DNA of 64,000 nucleotides, taken from contig CAZDET010000013.1 in NCBI GenBank assembly GCA_964504335.1, forward strand, positions 23,286-87,285, in the 5' to 3' direction. Below the pieces are notes generated by a model. It was not told the DNA's origin, made no database searches, and worked only from the letters and a program-made list of their open reading frames with translations. This DNA comes from CAZDET01 sp964504335. Lineage in GTDB: Bacteria; Bacteroidota; Bacteroidia; Chitinophagales; Saprospiraceae. This document shows positions 1 to 7,386 of this stretch, one piece after another. Each line of letters opens with the position of its first letter. The first letter of the stretch is position 1. The translations under genes were made by a program, and so were the position numbers.

Positions 1-1
1 G

Positions 2-448
2 GCCTACTTCGTAGCGGATACGCCCATTTTGGAAGCCTCTTTACGCTCTTACCTGAAAGAGCAGTTGCCCTTCTACATGATTCCGACGCGCTTTGTGCCA
101 CTTGAAACCCTTCCGCTGACACCAAATGGAAAAGTGGATCGACGGGGGCTTCCCGATCCGGAGCATTCGGATTCGACTCCGGATAGTAAATATGTCGCGC
201 CTCGTGGCGAAATCGAGGAATTGCTGGCCGCTATTTGGGAAGAGGTGCTCCTGGTGGAACGCGTGAGCGTGCACGACAACTTCTTGGCACTCGGAGGTAA
301 CTCGCTGGCTGCCATCCGGTTAATGGCTCGAATCAACGAAGCCCTGGAAATGGATTTGCCGGTGAACCGAATGTTCGAGTATCCCACCATCGCCGAATTG
401 GGTGCGCACATCGAAGCAATAATCCTTGCTCTGCTCGAAGAGCGCTGA
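2..448 (+). CDS. Nonribosomal peptide synthetase, C-terminal fragment (end of adenylation domain + carrier protein)
   Basis: This is the 3' end of a nonribosomal peptide synthetase; the frame is open from base 2, so the start lies outside the window. The first ~50 visible residues close an adenylation domain: LPFYMIPTRFVPL, then the A10 motif NGKVDRRGLP with the lysine that contacts the aminoacyl-adenylate. After a short linker comes a complete peptidyl carrier protein with the phosphopantetheine attachment motif LGGNSL (Ser near visible residue 101). The protein stops about 45 residues later, so there is no thioesterase, reductase or condensation domain after the last carrier. Product release must happen in trans, or this subunit hands its chain to another protein. 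The amino acid activated cannot be read because the specificity pocket is outside the window. Confidence 0.93.
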   Translation, partial: AYFVADTPILEASLRSYLKEQLPFYMIPTRFVPLETLPLTPNGKVDRRGLPDPEHSDSTPDSKYVAPRGEIEELLAAIWEEVLLVERVSVHDNFLALGGNSLAAIRLMARINEALEMDLPVNRMFEYPTIAELGAHIEAIILALLEER

Positions 449-705
449 TGGATAGCAGGCCCAAAATGTACGTTTAAAGTCGGAAGGATACCTTTTCCTA
501 AACAAGGGCGGCAGGAGCACAAAGCACTCCACATTTAACAAAATAATAAATGTATATTTACATTAAGCTATTCGTGTAACACATATGATAAGCTAGTGCC
601 TATCTGACTTTTCCGTACGCATAAACAGGTAAATAGCGCAACATCTTAGCCGCTGCAGGGAAGTGCCCCCGCTGTGGCCCTAACCACGTATGTAAAATTG
701 CCAAG
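449..705. other. Intergenic region, no gene seen
   Basis: About 257 bases between the synthetase and the response regulator. It has an AT-rich patch near 540-580 that could hold a promoter, but I find no TAnnTTTG element, no strong hairpin with a T-tract and no credible small ORF. Confidence 0.5.
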
Positions 706-1107
706 ATGAAGACACGCGTTCGCAGCGTCATGCTCGTAGATGATTATGCTCCTACTAATTATTTACATCAAATGCTTTTGAAGGAAATCGGGGTAGTGGA
801 GGAGATGTCCGTCTACGAGTCCGGTGAAGCGGCCATCCGGCATTTGGAGCGGCAGCCAAAACGATTGCCTGATTTTCTTTTTCTGGACCTCAATCTTAGA
901 GGCATGAGTGGCTGGAAGGTCGTGGAATACCTGGAAGACTTACACGCCTCCGGCAGACGCGTACCCCGCATCGGATTACTGTCTACCATCGTACTGCCCG
1001 AACACCAGCGCAGGGCACAAACCTATCCGCTCGTAGTTGGGATTTGGGAAAAGCCGCTCTCCGAAAAACTCCTATCCCGCTTGTTCGGGCAAGCCGTACC
1101 GGGATAA
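706..1107 (+). CDS. Single-domain response regulator (CheY-like receiver)
   Basis: A stand-alone phosphoacceptor receiver domain of 133 residues with no output domain, so it probably works by protein-protein contact or as a phosphorelay intermediate. The receiver signature is complete: acidic pair D12-D13 (MLVDDY), phosphoacceptor D61 in the FLFLDLNLRGMSGW strand-loop, the switch hydroxyl at S93/T94 (LLST) and the conserved K116 followed by proline (EKPL). The MSGW loop after the aspartate is the usual Bacteroidota form. No histidine kinase lies nearby, so the partner is unknown. The gene is flanked by the synthetase end and a secreted protein, with >200 base gaps on both sides, which suggests a single-gene unit. 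Confidence 0.9.
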   Translation: MKTRVRSVMLVDDYAPTNYLHQMLLKEIGVVEEMSVYESGEAAIRHLERQPKRLPDFLFLDLNLRGMSGWKVVEYLEDLHASGRRVPRIGLLSTIVLPEHQRRAQTYPLVVGIWEKPLSEKLLSRLFGQAVPG

Positions 1108-1327
1108 CCTCCGTATCGACATCCTGCTGACAATTCTTCGTTAAGGCCCTTCCCCGGCGCTTGCACTTCTCCGCTATGCGTCGTTTTTAGTTGCAGCCCG
1201 TCGCCCTTGCGCCGGACTCTACAACTTTTATTAGCTGATCCAAAGGGAACCCCTTATTTTTACCGCCTATTCAACACACCTGACGAACTTCCCTTCGAAG
1301 TCGCGTTCCCTTTCTCACCAAAAAAAT

Positions 1328-4249
1328 ATGTACATGAAGCATTTTTATCTGCTTTTACTCTTTGCGTGGACGTTCGGTACTGGCTTTGCACAAGTCACTT
1401 TCGTCGATGCCAGTGCCAGTGGTTCGGCCGACGGTTCGAGCTGGGCGAATGCTTATCCGGACCTGAATACGGCACTAGCCGACCCAATGGCCGATACCAT
1501 CTGGGTAGCCGGCGGCACTTACACTCCGGGAAGCGACTCGAGTGATACGTACGTCGTCAACCGCCCGGTAGCTCTCTTTGGAGGGTTTGCCGGTACGGAA
1601 GGCAATCTTTCCGAGCGCGTGCTCGGCGCAACTCCGACCATTTTAAGCGGCGACCACAACGGCGATGACGTGCCTGGTAATTTTACAATGAATCGCGATG
1701 ACAATGCGCGTACAGTGATGCTCATCGACTCTCTCATTCAGGGGATTGTTACGCTTGATGGTTTCACCATCACGTCCGGGTTCAAAAGCGACTCGGCCGA
1801 CGATGCTCCCACCGATCAATTCAGCGGGGCGGGTATCTTTTCCTACAGCCGGGTGAATATTAGCAATTGCACCTTCACCGAGCACCGGGCCGAAGGGGGG
1901 GCAGCCTTGACATTATTCGACCGGGGTGTGGATACCTCTTCGGTGGTCAACTCCGTGTTTGAAGACAATTTGAGTACGGAGTTTGGCACCTTCCTCGTCA
2001 TTGGCGTGCTCGACCTGGTCATCGACAGTTGTGAAATGCGGAACAATACCACGAGCTTCGGCACTCTGTTACTTGCCGGGGCCGCCATTATCGATGTGCG
2101 CAACTCAATTATCGAAGACAATTCCTCCATCCAGCCGGCTCCCGATGCTGGAGGAGGCGGTGCCATCTACGCGGTGCAGTCGATCGGTATTTTGATTGAC
2201 GAAACCATTATTCGCAACAATATTGCCTTCCAAGGCAGTGGCGGTGGTGTTTTCGCCATTTTGGAAGATCCGTTTCCGAATCCGAATGTGTTTATCATTC
2301 GCAACTCTTCCTTCGAGGGCAATACGGCCGACGCATTCGGGGGTGGCGCCATTCTGCTCAATACCTCCTTTGGAGCGATCGGTTCTCAGTTTGTCAACAA
2401 CACCAGTCTGAGTGGTTTCGGTGGCGGCCTTTACACGGAAGGGGACTCTACGATTTCCGTGATCGATAGCTGTTCCTTTTCCAGCAACACAGCCCTATCG
2501 GCCGGCGGATTACTCCTGCGCGACGAAGCTTCTCTGGCTTCTGTAAACAATTCCGAATTTGTCAACAACCTGGCCATGGGGCCGGTCAATATGACTTCCG
2601 ATGGTTTCGGCGGCGGCCTGATCGCGGTGGGAAGTGCGCAAGTAGATATCGACTCCTGCCTGTTTTCGACGAATGAGGGCCGGGCCGGGGCGGCCATTTA
2701 CACCGGTAGCCGATCAGTCACGCGCGTCACCAATTCCCGCTTTGAAGATAATCTCGGCCAGGTGGAAGGCTTTGCCGGGGCCATTGGCGCGGCCGGCGAC
2801 CTCGAAGTTTCCATTGATGAAACCACCTTCATAGAAGTCGACAACTGCGAGTTCGTCAATAACGAATCCGAAGATGCTGGCGCCATTTACCTGTTGCGCA
2901 ACGTAGATGCCCGGGTACGCAATTCCAGTTTCGACCGAAACATCTCTACCCTCGGGCCGGGCGGCGCTATCCGGAGTGATTCTTCCCGATTGGATATCGA
3001 CAATTGCACCTTCACGGAGAACAGTACGGAGTTTACGGGTGGCGCTATCTTTTCCGGATTTACCGGAAGTGCCGTGATTCAGAACTCCATCTTCACCGGA
3101 AATACTTCGGAAAACGCCGGGGGCGCCATCATGGTACAAGACGACTCCACCACTCTTACCGTGATAAACAGTGAGTTCAATGGCAACGTCTCGCGTTCGG
3201 AAAGCGGAGCCGGCTCGGGCGGTGCTATCTTCACGCTCGGCCTCATCGAAACGACCATCGACGGCAGCCTCTTCGAAGGCAACCAATCCGGAGTGGGCGG
3301 CGCTATCGGCATGTCGCTCTTTGAGTCCGAACCAAGCTCGGAAATCACGACGACCATCGACCAGTCCATTTTCTTCCTCAACCTGTCCTTTAACCAAGCG
3401 GGCGCAGTGAACGTAGAGAATATCAACTCCGAAATCATCAACTGTGCCTTCGCAAACAATTTGATACAACCCGACGGAGGGACCGGTGGCAACGGTGGAG
3501 CCATCTCCCTGAATGCTGCCGAATCGGTAACGATGGAGACGTACATTATCAACTCCACTCTGCTGAACAATTCGGGCGGCATCGCCCCGGGCATCGCCAA
3601 TTTCGACGATAGCAACGAAGGCAACAGCACGGCCCGAAGCACCCTTTTCCTGCAGAACACCTTCGCGGTGCACGCGGCCGGCGATTCTTACGTCATTGAA
3701 GATGGCAACCCGCAGCTGGTCTCGCTGGGTGGTAACTTCTTCGGCGACGGCTCGCTGGGGGCTGCTGCCACGGCTACCGATATTGAGGACCCCACAGCTA
3801 TCGGTACGGCCATTATTCCAAACGTCGCGTTGCTCGACTTCACCCCGGTTGAAACCTCTCCGCTCGTCGATGCAGGCGTTACCGGCGAATTGGTCCCAAT
3901 GGTCGACCTAATCGGAAACGCCCGCGATTCGATGCCGGATATCGGTGCAGTGGAAGTCGGTGCTACAAACAATGTGCGCGAGGACGTAGTCCAAAACGAC
4001 GGCCAGCTATTCGTACTGCCCAACCCGATTGCCGAAACCGGTGCGGTGCAGCTCATCAATGACTGGAGCGGCCGGCTGCTCTTCCGCCTATTTGATGTGC
4101 AAGGCCGGGAGCTGCAACGATGGACGGCCGAAAAGGTAACCCGGGAACAACTCTTCCCGCTACAACTAAGCAACCTGCCAAGCGGCACCTATTCCCTGTT
4201 GGTTTCTACCGGCCAGCAGGCAGTGATAGAACAATTGATTAAGCGATAG
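1328..4249 (+). CDS. Secreted parallel beta-helix protein with T9SS type A sorting domain
   Basis: A 973-residue exported protein. An N-terminal signal peptide (MKHFYLLLLFAW...GFAQ) is followed by about 850 residues of short imperfect repeats of the type 'NxxFxxNxxxxxGGAI', typical of right-handed parallel beta-helix / Pmp-like repeat proteins. The last ~80 residues (from LFVLPNPIAETG to the end at LIKR) form a T9SS type A sorting domain, so the protein should be secreted and attached to, or released from, the outer surface. An adhesin or polysaccharide-binding role is plausible but not shown. The start at 1328 follows an A-rich stretch; an in-frame ATG at 1334 gives an equally good signal peptide. 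A strong terminator follows directly. Confidence 0.88.
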   Translation: MYMKHFYLLLLFAWTFGTGFAQVTFVDASASGSADGSSWANAYPDLNTALADPMADTIWVAGGTYTPGSDSSDTYVVNRPVALFGGFAGTEGNLSERVLGATPTILSGDHNGDDVPGNFTMNRDDNARTVMLIDSLIQGIVTLDGFTITSGFKSDSADDAPTDQFSGAGIFSYSRVNISNCTFTEHRAEGGAALTLFDRGVDTSSVVNSVFEDNLSTEFGTFLVIGVLDLVIDSCEMRNNTTSFGTLLLAGAAIIDVRNSIIEDNSSIQPAPDAGGGGAIYAVQSIGILIDETIIRNNIAFQGSGGGVFAILEDPFPNPNVFIIRNSSFEGNTADAFGGGAILLNTSFGAIGSQFVNNTSLSGFGGGLYTEGDSTISVIDSCSFSSNTALSAGGLLLRDEASLASVNNSEFVNNLAMGPVNMTSDGFGGGLIAVGSAQVDIDSCLFSTNEGRAGAAIYTGSRSVTRVTNSRFEDNLGQVEGFAGAIGAAGDLEVSIDETTFIEVDNCEFVNNESEDAGAIYLLRNVDARVRNSSFDRNISTLGPGGAIRSDSSRLDIDNCTFTENSTEFTGGAIFSGFTGSAVIQNSIFTGNTSENAGGAIMVQDDSTTLTVINSEFNGNVSRSESGAGSGGAIFTLGLIETTIDGSLFEGNQSGVGGAIGMSLFESEPSSEITTTIDQSIFFLNLSFNQAGAVNVENINSEIINCAFANNLIQPDGGTGGNGGAISLNAAESVTMETYIINSTLLNNSGGIAPGIANFDDSNEGNSTARSTLFLQNTFAVHAAGDSYVIEDGNPQLVSLGGNFFGDGSLGAAATATDIEDPTAIGTAIIPNVALLDFTPVETSPLVDAGVTGELVPMVDLIGNARDSMPDIGAVEVGATNNVREDVVQNDGQLFVLPNPIAETGAVQLINDWSGRLLFRLFDVQGRELQRWTAEKVTREQLFPLQLSNLPSGTYSLLVSTGQQAVIEQLIKR

Positions 4250-4256
4250 ACCTTTG

Positions 4257-4296
4257 GAGGGCCTCTTTTTGAAAGAGGCCCTCTATTATTTTTTTC
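4257..4296 (+). terminator. Rho-independent terminator after the beta-helix gene
   Basis: A perfect 12-bp stem, GAGGGCCTCTTT (4257-4268) with AAAGAGGCCCTC (4272-4283) around a TTG loop, is followed by a T-rich tract to about 4296. It lies 7 bases after the stop codon and separates this gene from the arginine operon. Confidence 0.92.
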
Positions 4297-4303
4297 CTTC
4301 CTC

Positions 4304-4334
4304 TTGCATCCTACCGAAACAAGCTTTACTTTTG
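4304..4334 (+). promoter_or_regulatory. Bacteroidota-type promoter of the arginine operon
   Basis: A TTG (-33 element) at 4304-4306 and TACTTTTG at 4327-4334, an exact match to the TAnnTTTG -7 consensus, are separated by 20 bases. Transcription would start around 4338-4342, only a few bases before the ATG of the leader peptide at 4343, so the leader mRNA would be leaderless or nearly so. Confidence 0.72.
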
Positions 4335-4342
4335 AAAGCTCT

Positions 4343-4417
4343 ATGACACACAATGCGACATATTTCCAACTAGTAGTAGTGGTTCGACCGAACCGCCGCC
4401 GTCGCCGTCGCCCGTAG
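4343..4417 (+). CDS. Arginine-rich leader peptide (candidate attenuator peptide)
   Basis: A 24-codon ORF ahead of the arginine operon, too short for ordinary gene calling. It starts with ATG at 4343, passes through four valine codons (VVVV), then R-P-N and six consecutive arginine codons (CGC CGC CGT CGC CGT CGC, 4394-4411), one proline codon and TAG (4415-4417): seven arginines in 24 residues. In the other two frames the same bases give Ala/Val-rich or Pro/Ser-rich readings with no matching start and stop. A run of codons for the end product of the downstream operon, placed at the end of a tiny ORF directly after the promoter, is the classic layout of his, leu or trp leader peptides. Ribosome stalling at the Arg codons when Arg-tRNA is scarce is the inferred function. 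It was not matched to a known family. Confidence 0.75.
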   Translation: MTHNATYFQLVVVVRPNRRRRRRP

Positions 4418-4555
4418 GGGCGTATACCATATATATTCCTTTCCGGAAGGTGCTTGCAAACACACTTCCTTCATCCCAACCATCTACCATTATTTATTAG
4501 CAAATGAAAACGCGCGCTAGTGCGCGTTGGCGAGGTAATCGCCTTAAAACGCCCC
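4409..4555 (+). promoter_or_regulatory. Structured leader RNA between leader peptide and first arginine gene
   Basis: Several competing pairings can be read. (a) CGCCC (4409-4413) with GGGCG (4418-4422), overlapping the last Arg codons and the stop. (b) GGAAGGTG (4445-4452) with CAC-A-CTTCC (4461-4469). (c) AACGCGC (4509-4515) with GCGCGTT (4522-4528). (d) GGCG (4529-4532) with CGCC (4540-4543). (e) A long-range pairing of GGGGCGT (4417-4423) with ACGCCCC (4549-4555), immediately upstream of the ATG at 4559. No hairpin is followed by a clear T-tract, so control may act on translation initiation or be Rho-dependent. A ribosome stalled on the Arg codons would cover 4417-4423 and block pairing (e). 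Confidence 0.5.
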
Positions 4556-4558
4556 CGA

Positions 4559-5137
4559 ATGGAAATTAGGATTGAGGTCGCCAATACCTCGCATATCGTT
4601 TATGCCGAGGCGGTCTGCCAACTGATCGCTGATTCGGCAAAGGATCGAGGCACCGGTATCGCAAAACGGAAGCCCGAATACATCCAGTCAAAAATCGAGG
4701 AAGGGAAAGCCGTTATCGCTTTTGCCGATGGCGCACTGGCCGGTTTTTGCTACATCGAGACCTGGAGCCACAACCGCTATGTTGCCAACTCCGGCCTGAT
4801 TGTCAATCCGAATTTTCGCCGACTGGGTTTGGCGAGGCGCATTAAGGAACGCGTGTTTCAGCTCTCCCGCGAGCGGTTTCCGCAGGCCCGGATATTCGGC
4901 ATCACCACCAGCCTGGCCGTGATGCGCATCAATAGTAAGCTCGGATACGAACCCGTCACTTTCTCCGAGCTCACCCAGGATGATGCCTTCTGGAACGGCT
5001 GTAAGTCTTGCCCCAATTACGACATTCTGGAACGCAACAATCGCCAAATGTGTCTCTGTACCGCCATGCTGGCTCCGAGCCAGGAAGAAGTGACGCGGAT
5101 GCAGCACGACCTTTCGGCGATGATCGTCACGCCATAA
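4559..5137 (+). CDS. GNAT N-acyltransferase, probable N-acylglutamate synthase (first step of arginine synthesis)
   Basis: A single-domain GNAT acyltransferase of 192 residues. The acyl-CoA binding segment is visible as GLIVNPNFRRLGLARRI (V-x-x-x-[RQ]-G-x-[GA]-like loop). As first gene of a complete arg operon it is the best candidate for acylating glutamate, and because the carbamoyltransferase downstream is of the succinyl type the donor may be succinyl-CoA. The C-terminal part has four cysteines in GCKSC and CLC, about 20 residues apart, which could bind a metal; this pattern is unusual for GNATs. I start at ATG 4559 because an in-frame GTG at 4520 would put the hairpin at 4509-4528 inside the gene. 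argG begins 9 bases after the stop. Confidence 0.78.
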   Translation: MEIRIEVANTSHIVYAEAVCQLIADSAKDRGTGIAKRKPEYIQSKIEEGKAVIAFADGALAGFCYIETWSHNRYVANSGLIVNPNFRRLGLARRIKERVFQLSRERFPQARIFGITTSLAVMRINSKLGYEPVTFSELTQDDAFWNGCKSCPNYDILERNNRQMCLCTAMLAPSQEEVTRMQHDLSAMIVTP

Positions 5138-5146
5138 CCTAGCTAT

Positions 5147-6358
5147 ATGCCTCCTACCAAATTAGTCCTCGCCTACAGCGGTGGACTCGATACGTCTTTT
5201 TGTGTAAAATACCTGAGCGCCGACCAGGGCTACGAAGTCCATGCCATCACCGTAGACACGGGCGGGTTTTCGCCGGAAGAGCTGGAGCAAATGCGCGAGC
5301 GTGCGCTGGCACTCGGGGCGGCCTCCTACAAAGCCGTCGATGTAACCCATCAACTTTACCAGGATTGCCTGCGCTATCTGGTATACGGCAATGTGTTGCG
5401 CTACCAGACGTACCCGCTTTCCGTGAGTGCGGAGCGTCTGTTTCAGGCGATGGAAACGGCGCGATACGCCCGTGAAATCGGGGCCCAGGCCATTGCCCAC
5501 GGCAGTACCGGAGCCGGCAACGATCAGGTCCGCTTCGATCTGACTTTCCAGTTGTTGGGAGACGACCTGGAGATCATCACTCCCATCCGGGACATGGGCC
5601 TGTCGCGCCAGCAGGAAATCGACTACCTGGCCGAGCACGGCATTGCCTGGCCGGAAAAGAAGGGCCGCTACAGCATCAACCAGGGCATTTGGGGCACCTC
5701 CGTCGGCGGGGCAGAAACCCTCACTTCTGACCAGCCGCTGCCCGAAAGTGCCTGGCCCGATCCGGTGACCGCTACCGAGCCCGCCACGCTTGCGCTGCAC
5801 TTCCGCAAGGGGGAATTTGTCGGCTTCGACCAACAAACGTTTGACCATCCGGTAGCTGCTATTCTGGCCCTGGAGGAGCACTTGCGGCCCTACGGCATTG
5901 GCCGGGATATCCACGTGGGAGATACCATCATCGGCATCAAGGGCCGGGTAGGCTTTGCCGCAGCGGCCGCGATCCTCATCATCAAAAGCCATCATTTGCT
6001 GGAGAAACACACCCTTGCCAAATGGCAATTGTTCTGGAAGGAGCAGCTTTCCAATTGGTACGGTATGATGGTGCACGAGGGGCAGTTTCTCGATCCGGTC
6101 ATGCGCAACATCGAAGCCTTCCTGGACGATAGCCAGCATCAGGTGACGGGTACCGTTTTCGCCGACCTCTTCCCGCATCGCTTCCAATTGCGGGGGATCG
6201 AATCGCCCAACGATCTGCTCGGTGCCGGTTTCGGTCAGTACGGCGAGCAAAACGAAGGATGGTCGGGCGAAGACGTCAAAGGATTCACAAAGGTACTGAG
6301 CATCGCCGGGCGAGTGCGGCGGCACGTTCATTCGACCGTTGAAAACCTGGAGCCATGA
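5147..6358 (+). CDS. argG: Argininosuccinate synthase
   Basis: Joins citrulline and aspartate with ATP to make argininosuccinate, the next-to-last step of arginine synthesis in the cytoplasm. The N-terminus carries the ATP-pyrophosphatase signature AYSGGLDTS at residues 9-17, followed by family-typical segments such as AHGSTGAGNDQVRFD and YSINQGIWGTSVGG. At 403 residues it has the normal length. It is the second gene of the arg operon and its stop overlaps the start of argC by 4 bases (ATGA), so the two are translationally coupled. In a pathway with succinylated intermediates this enzyme still acts on free citrulline, after removal of the acyl group by ArgE. Confidence 0.96.
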   Translation: MPPTKLVLAYSGGLDTSFCVKYLSADQGYEVHAITVDTGGFSPEELEQMRERALALGAASYKAVDVTHQLYQDCLRYLVYGNVLRYQTYPLSVSAERLFQAMETARYAREIGAQAIAHGSTGAGNDQVRFDLTFQLLGDDLEIITPIRDMGLSRQQEIDYLAEHGIAWPEKKGRYSINQGIWGTSVGGAETLTSDQPLPESAWPDPVTATEPATLALHFRKGEFVGFDQQTFDHPVAAILALEEHLRPYGIGRDIHVGDTIIGIKGRVGFAAAAAILIIKSHHLLEKHTLAKWQLFWKEQLSNWYGMMVHEGQFLDPVMRNIEAFLDDSQHQVTGTVFADLFPHRFQLRGIESPNDLLGAGFGQYGEQNEGWSGEDVKGFTKVLSIAGRVRRHVHSTVENLEP

Positions 6359-7311
6359 TCCGGGTCGGAGTGATCGGCGGAGCCGGGTATACGGCCGGCG
6401 AATTAATTCGCGTCCTGCTGGGGCATCCGGAGGTAGAGCTGGTTAGCATTCAGAGTAACAGCCAGGCCGGTCGCCCGGTGGCGAGTATCCACGGGGATTT
6501 GGCCGGAGAGGTTACCCTTTCCTTTAGCGAAGCCGTGGAGCCCACGGTCGATGTGCTGTTCTTGTGCAGCGGGCACGGCCGCAGTCAGCAGTATTTGGAG
6601 GCCCACCCACCCGAGAGGGGCACGGTGGTCATTGATCTCAGCAACGAATTCCGCCTGCGCGAAGACTGGGTCTACGGCTTGCCGGAGCTCAACCGGGAAG
6701 CGATTACGGGTAGCCGATGCATTGCCAATCCAGGCTGTTTTGCCACTGCCATTCAGTTGGGCCTCCTTCCCCTGGCCCACGCCCGGGCGCTGCGAGCCCC
6801 AGTACACATCCACGGCATCACCGGCGCTACCGGAGCGGGCCAGGCCCCCAGTGCCACGTCCCATTTCCCCTGGCGGCAAAACAATGTGTCGCTCTACAAG
6901 GCCTTCCGCCACCAGCATCTGGCCGAAATACGGCGCAGCCTGCAGCAACTCCAACCCGCATTCGAGCAGCCACTGCACTTTCTGCCGGTGCGAGGCAACT
7001 TCGCCCGCGGTATCTTCGTCAGCCAATACCTGACGACCAACCTGGCGCTCGAGGCCGCAAAAGACCTCTACCAGGACTATTACGCTCCGCACCCATTTGT
7101 TGTGCTAACCGAAGATAATCCGCACCTGAAGCAAGTGGTGAATACCAATAAATGCCTGATCTACCTGGAGCAACACGAGGATCAACTGCTCATCGTCAGC
7201 ATGATCGACAACCTTCTGAAGGGGGCCTCCGGCCAGGCCGTCCAGAATATGAATCTGGCCTTGGGAAAAGCTGAAACAATGGGTCTGCACCTGAAAGCGG
7301 TGGCATTTTAA
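6355..7311 (+). CDS. argC: N-acyl-gamma-glutamyl-phosphate reductase
   Basis: NADPH-dependent reduction of N-acyl-glutamyl phosphate to the semialdehyde, third step of the arginine pathway. The Rossmann motif GGAGYTAGELIRVLLGHPE is at the N-terminus and the catalytic cysteine is C128 in IANPGCFATAIQLG. The segment LHFLPVRGNFARGIF matches the conserved region around the general-base histidine. Length (318 residues) is normal for the family. The ATG overlaps the argG stop. After the stop there is a 75-base gap with degenerate repeats before argD, the only sizeable break inside the operon. Confidence 0.95.
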   Translation: MIRVGVIGGAGYTAGELIRVLLGHPEVELVSIQSNSQAGRPVASIHGDLAGEVTLSFSEAVEPTVDVLFLCSGHGRSQQYLEAHPPERGTVVIDLSNEFRLREDWVYGLPELNREAITGSRCIANPGCFATAIQLGLLPLAHARALRAPVHIHGITGATGAGQAPSATSHFPWRQNNVSLYKAFRHQHLAEIRRSLQQLQPAFEQPLHFLPVRGNFARGIFVSQYLTTNLALEAAKDLYQDYYAPHPFVVLTEDNPHLKQVVNTNKCLIYLEQHEDQLLIVSMIDNLLKGASGQAVQNMNLALGKAETMGLHLKAVAF

Positions 7312-7358
7312 TACTGTAATTTGGTAATGCTGTACTATTGACCAAATACCACATTGTA

Positions 7359-7385
7359 CTAACGAACTAACTTCTAACGAACTAA
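7359..7385 (+). repeat. Short degenerate tandem repeat between argC and argD
   Basis: CTAACGAACTAA occurs twice (7359-7370 and 7374-7385), 15 bases apart, ending two bases before the argD start codon. Just upstream, TTTGGT and ACCAAA form inverted arms. The core CTAACGAACTA recurs in inverted orientation at 32589-32599. It resembles the 7/8-bp tracts at 15673, 28513 and 29510. Confidence 0.6.
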
Positions 7386-7386
7386 T

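Noticed and set aside
1207..1545. 112-codon ORF overlapping the start of the beta-helix gene
   Set aside because: Overlaps the signal peptide region of a well-supported gene in another frame; no motif.
2100..3450. Repeated GGCGGCGCCAT-like segments that could look like a CRISPR or DNA repeat
   Set aside because: They are in frame and encode the GGAI turns of beta-helix coils; spacing and sequence vary as expected for a protein repeat, not for a CRISPR array.
2714..3673. 319-codon open frame antisense to the beta-helix gene
   Set aside because: It is opposite a gene with clear signal peptide, repeats and T9SS tail. The frame lacks any recognisable motif and arises from the repetitive base composition.
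4509..4528. AACGCGC/GCGCGTT hairpin considered as the intrinsic terminator of the arginine leader
   Set aside because: No T-tract follows it; the next bases are GGCGAGG. Kept only as part of the structured leader.
5162..6331. 389-codon open frame antisense to argG
   Set aside because: argG has all its family motifs on the plus strand; the antisense frame shows no domain and has no upstream signal.
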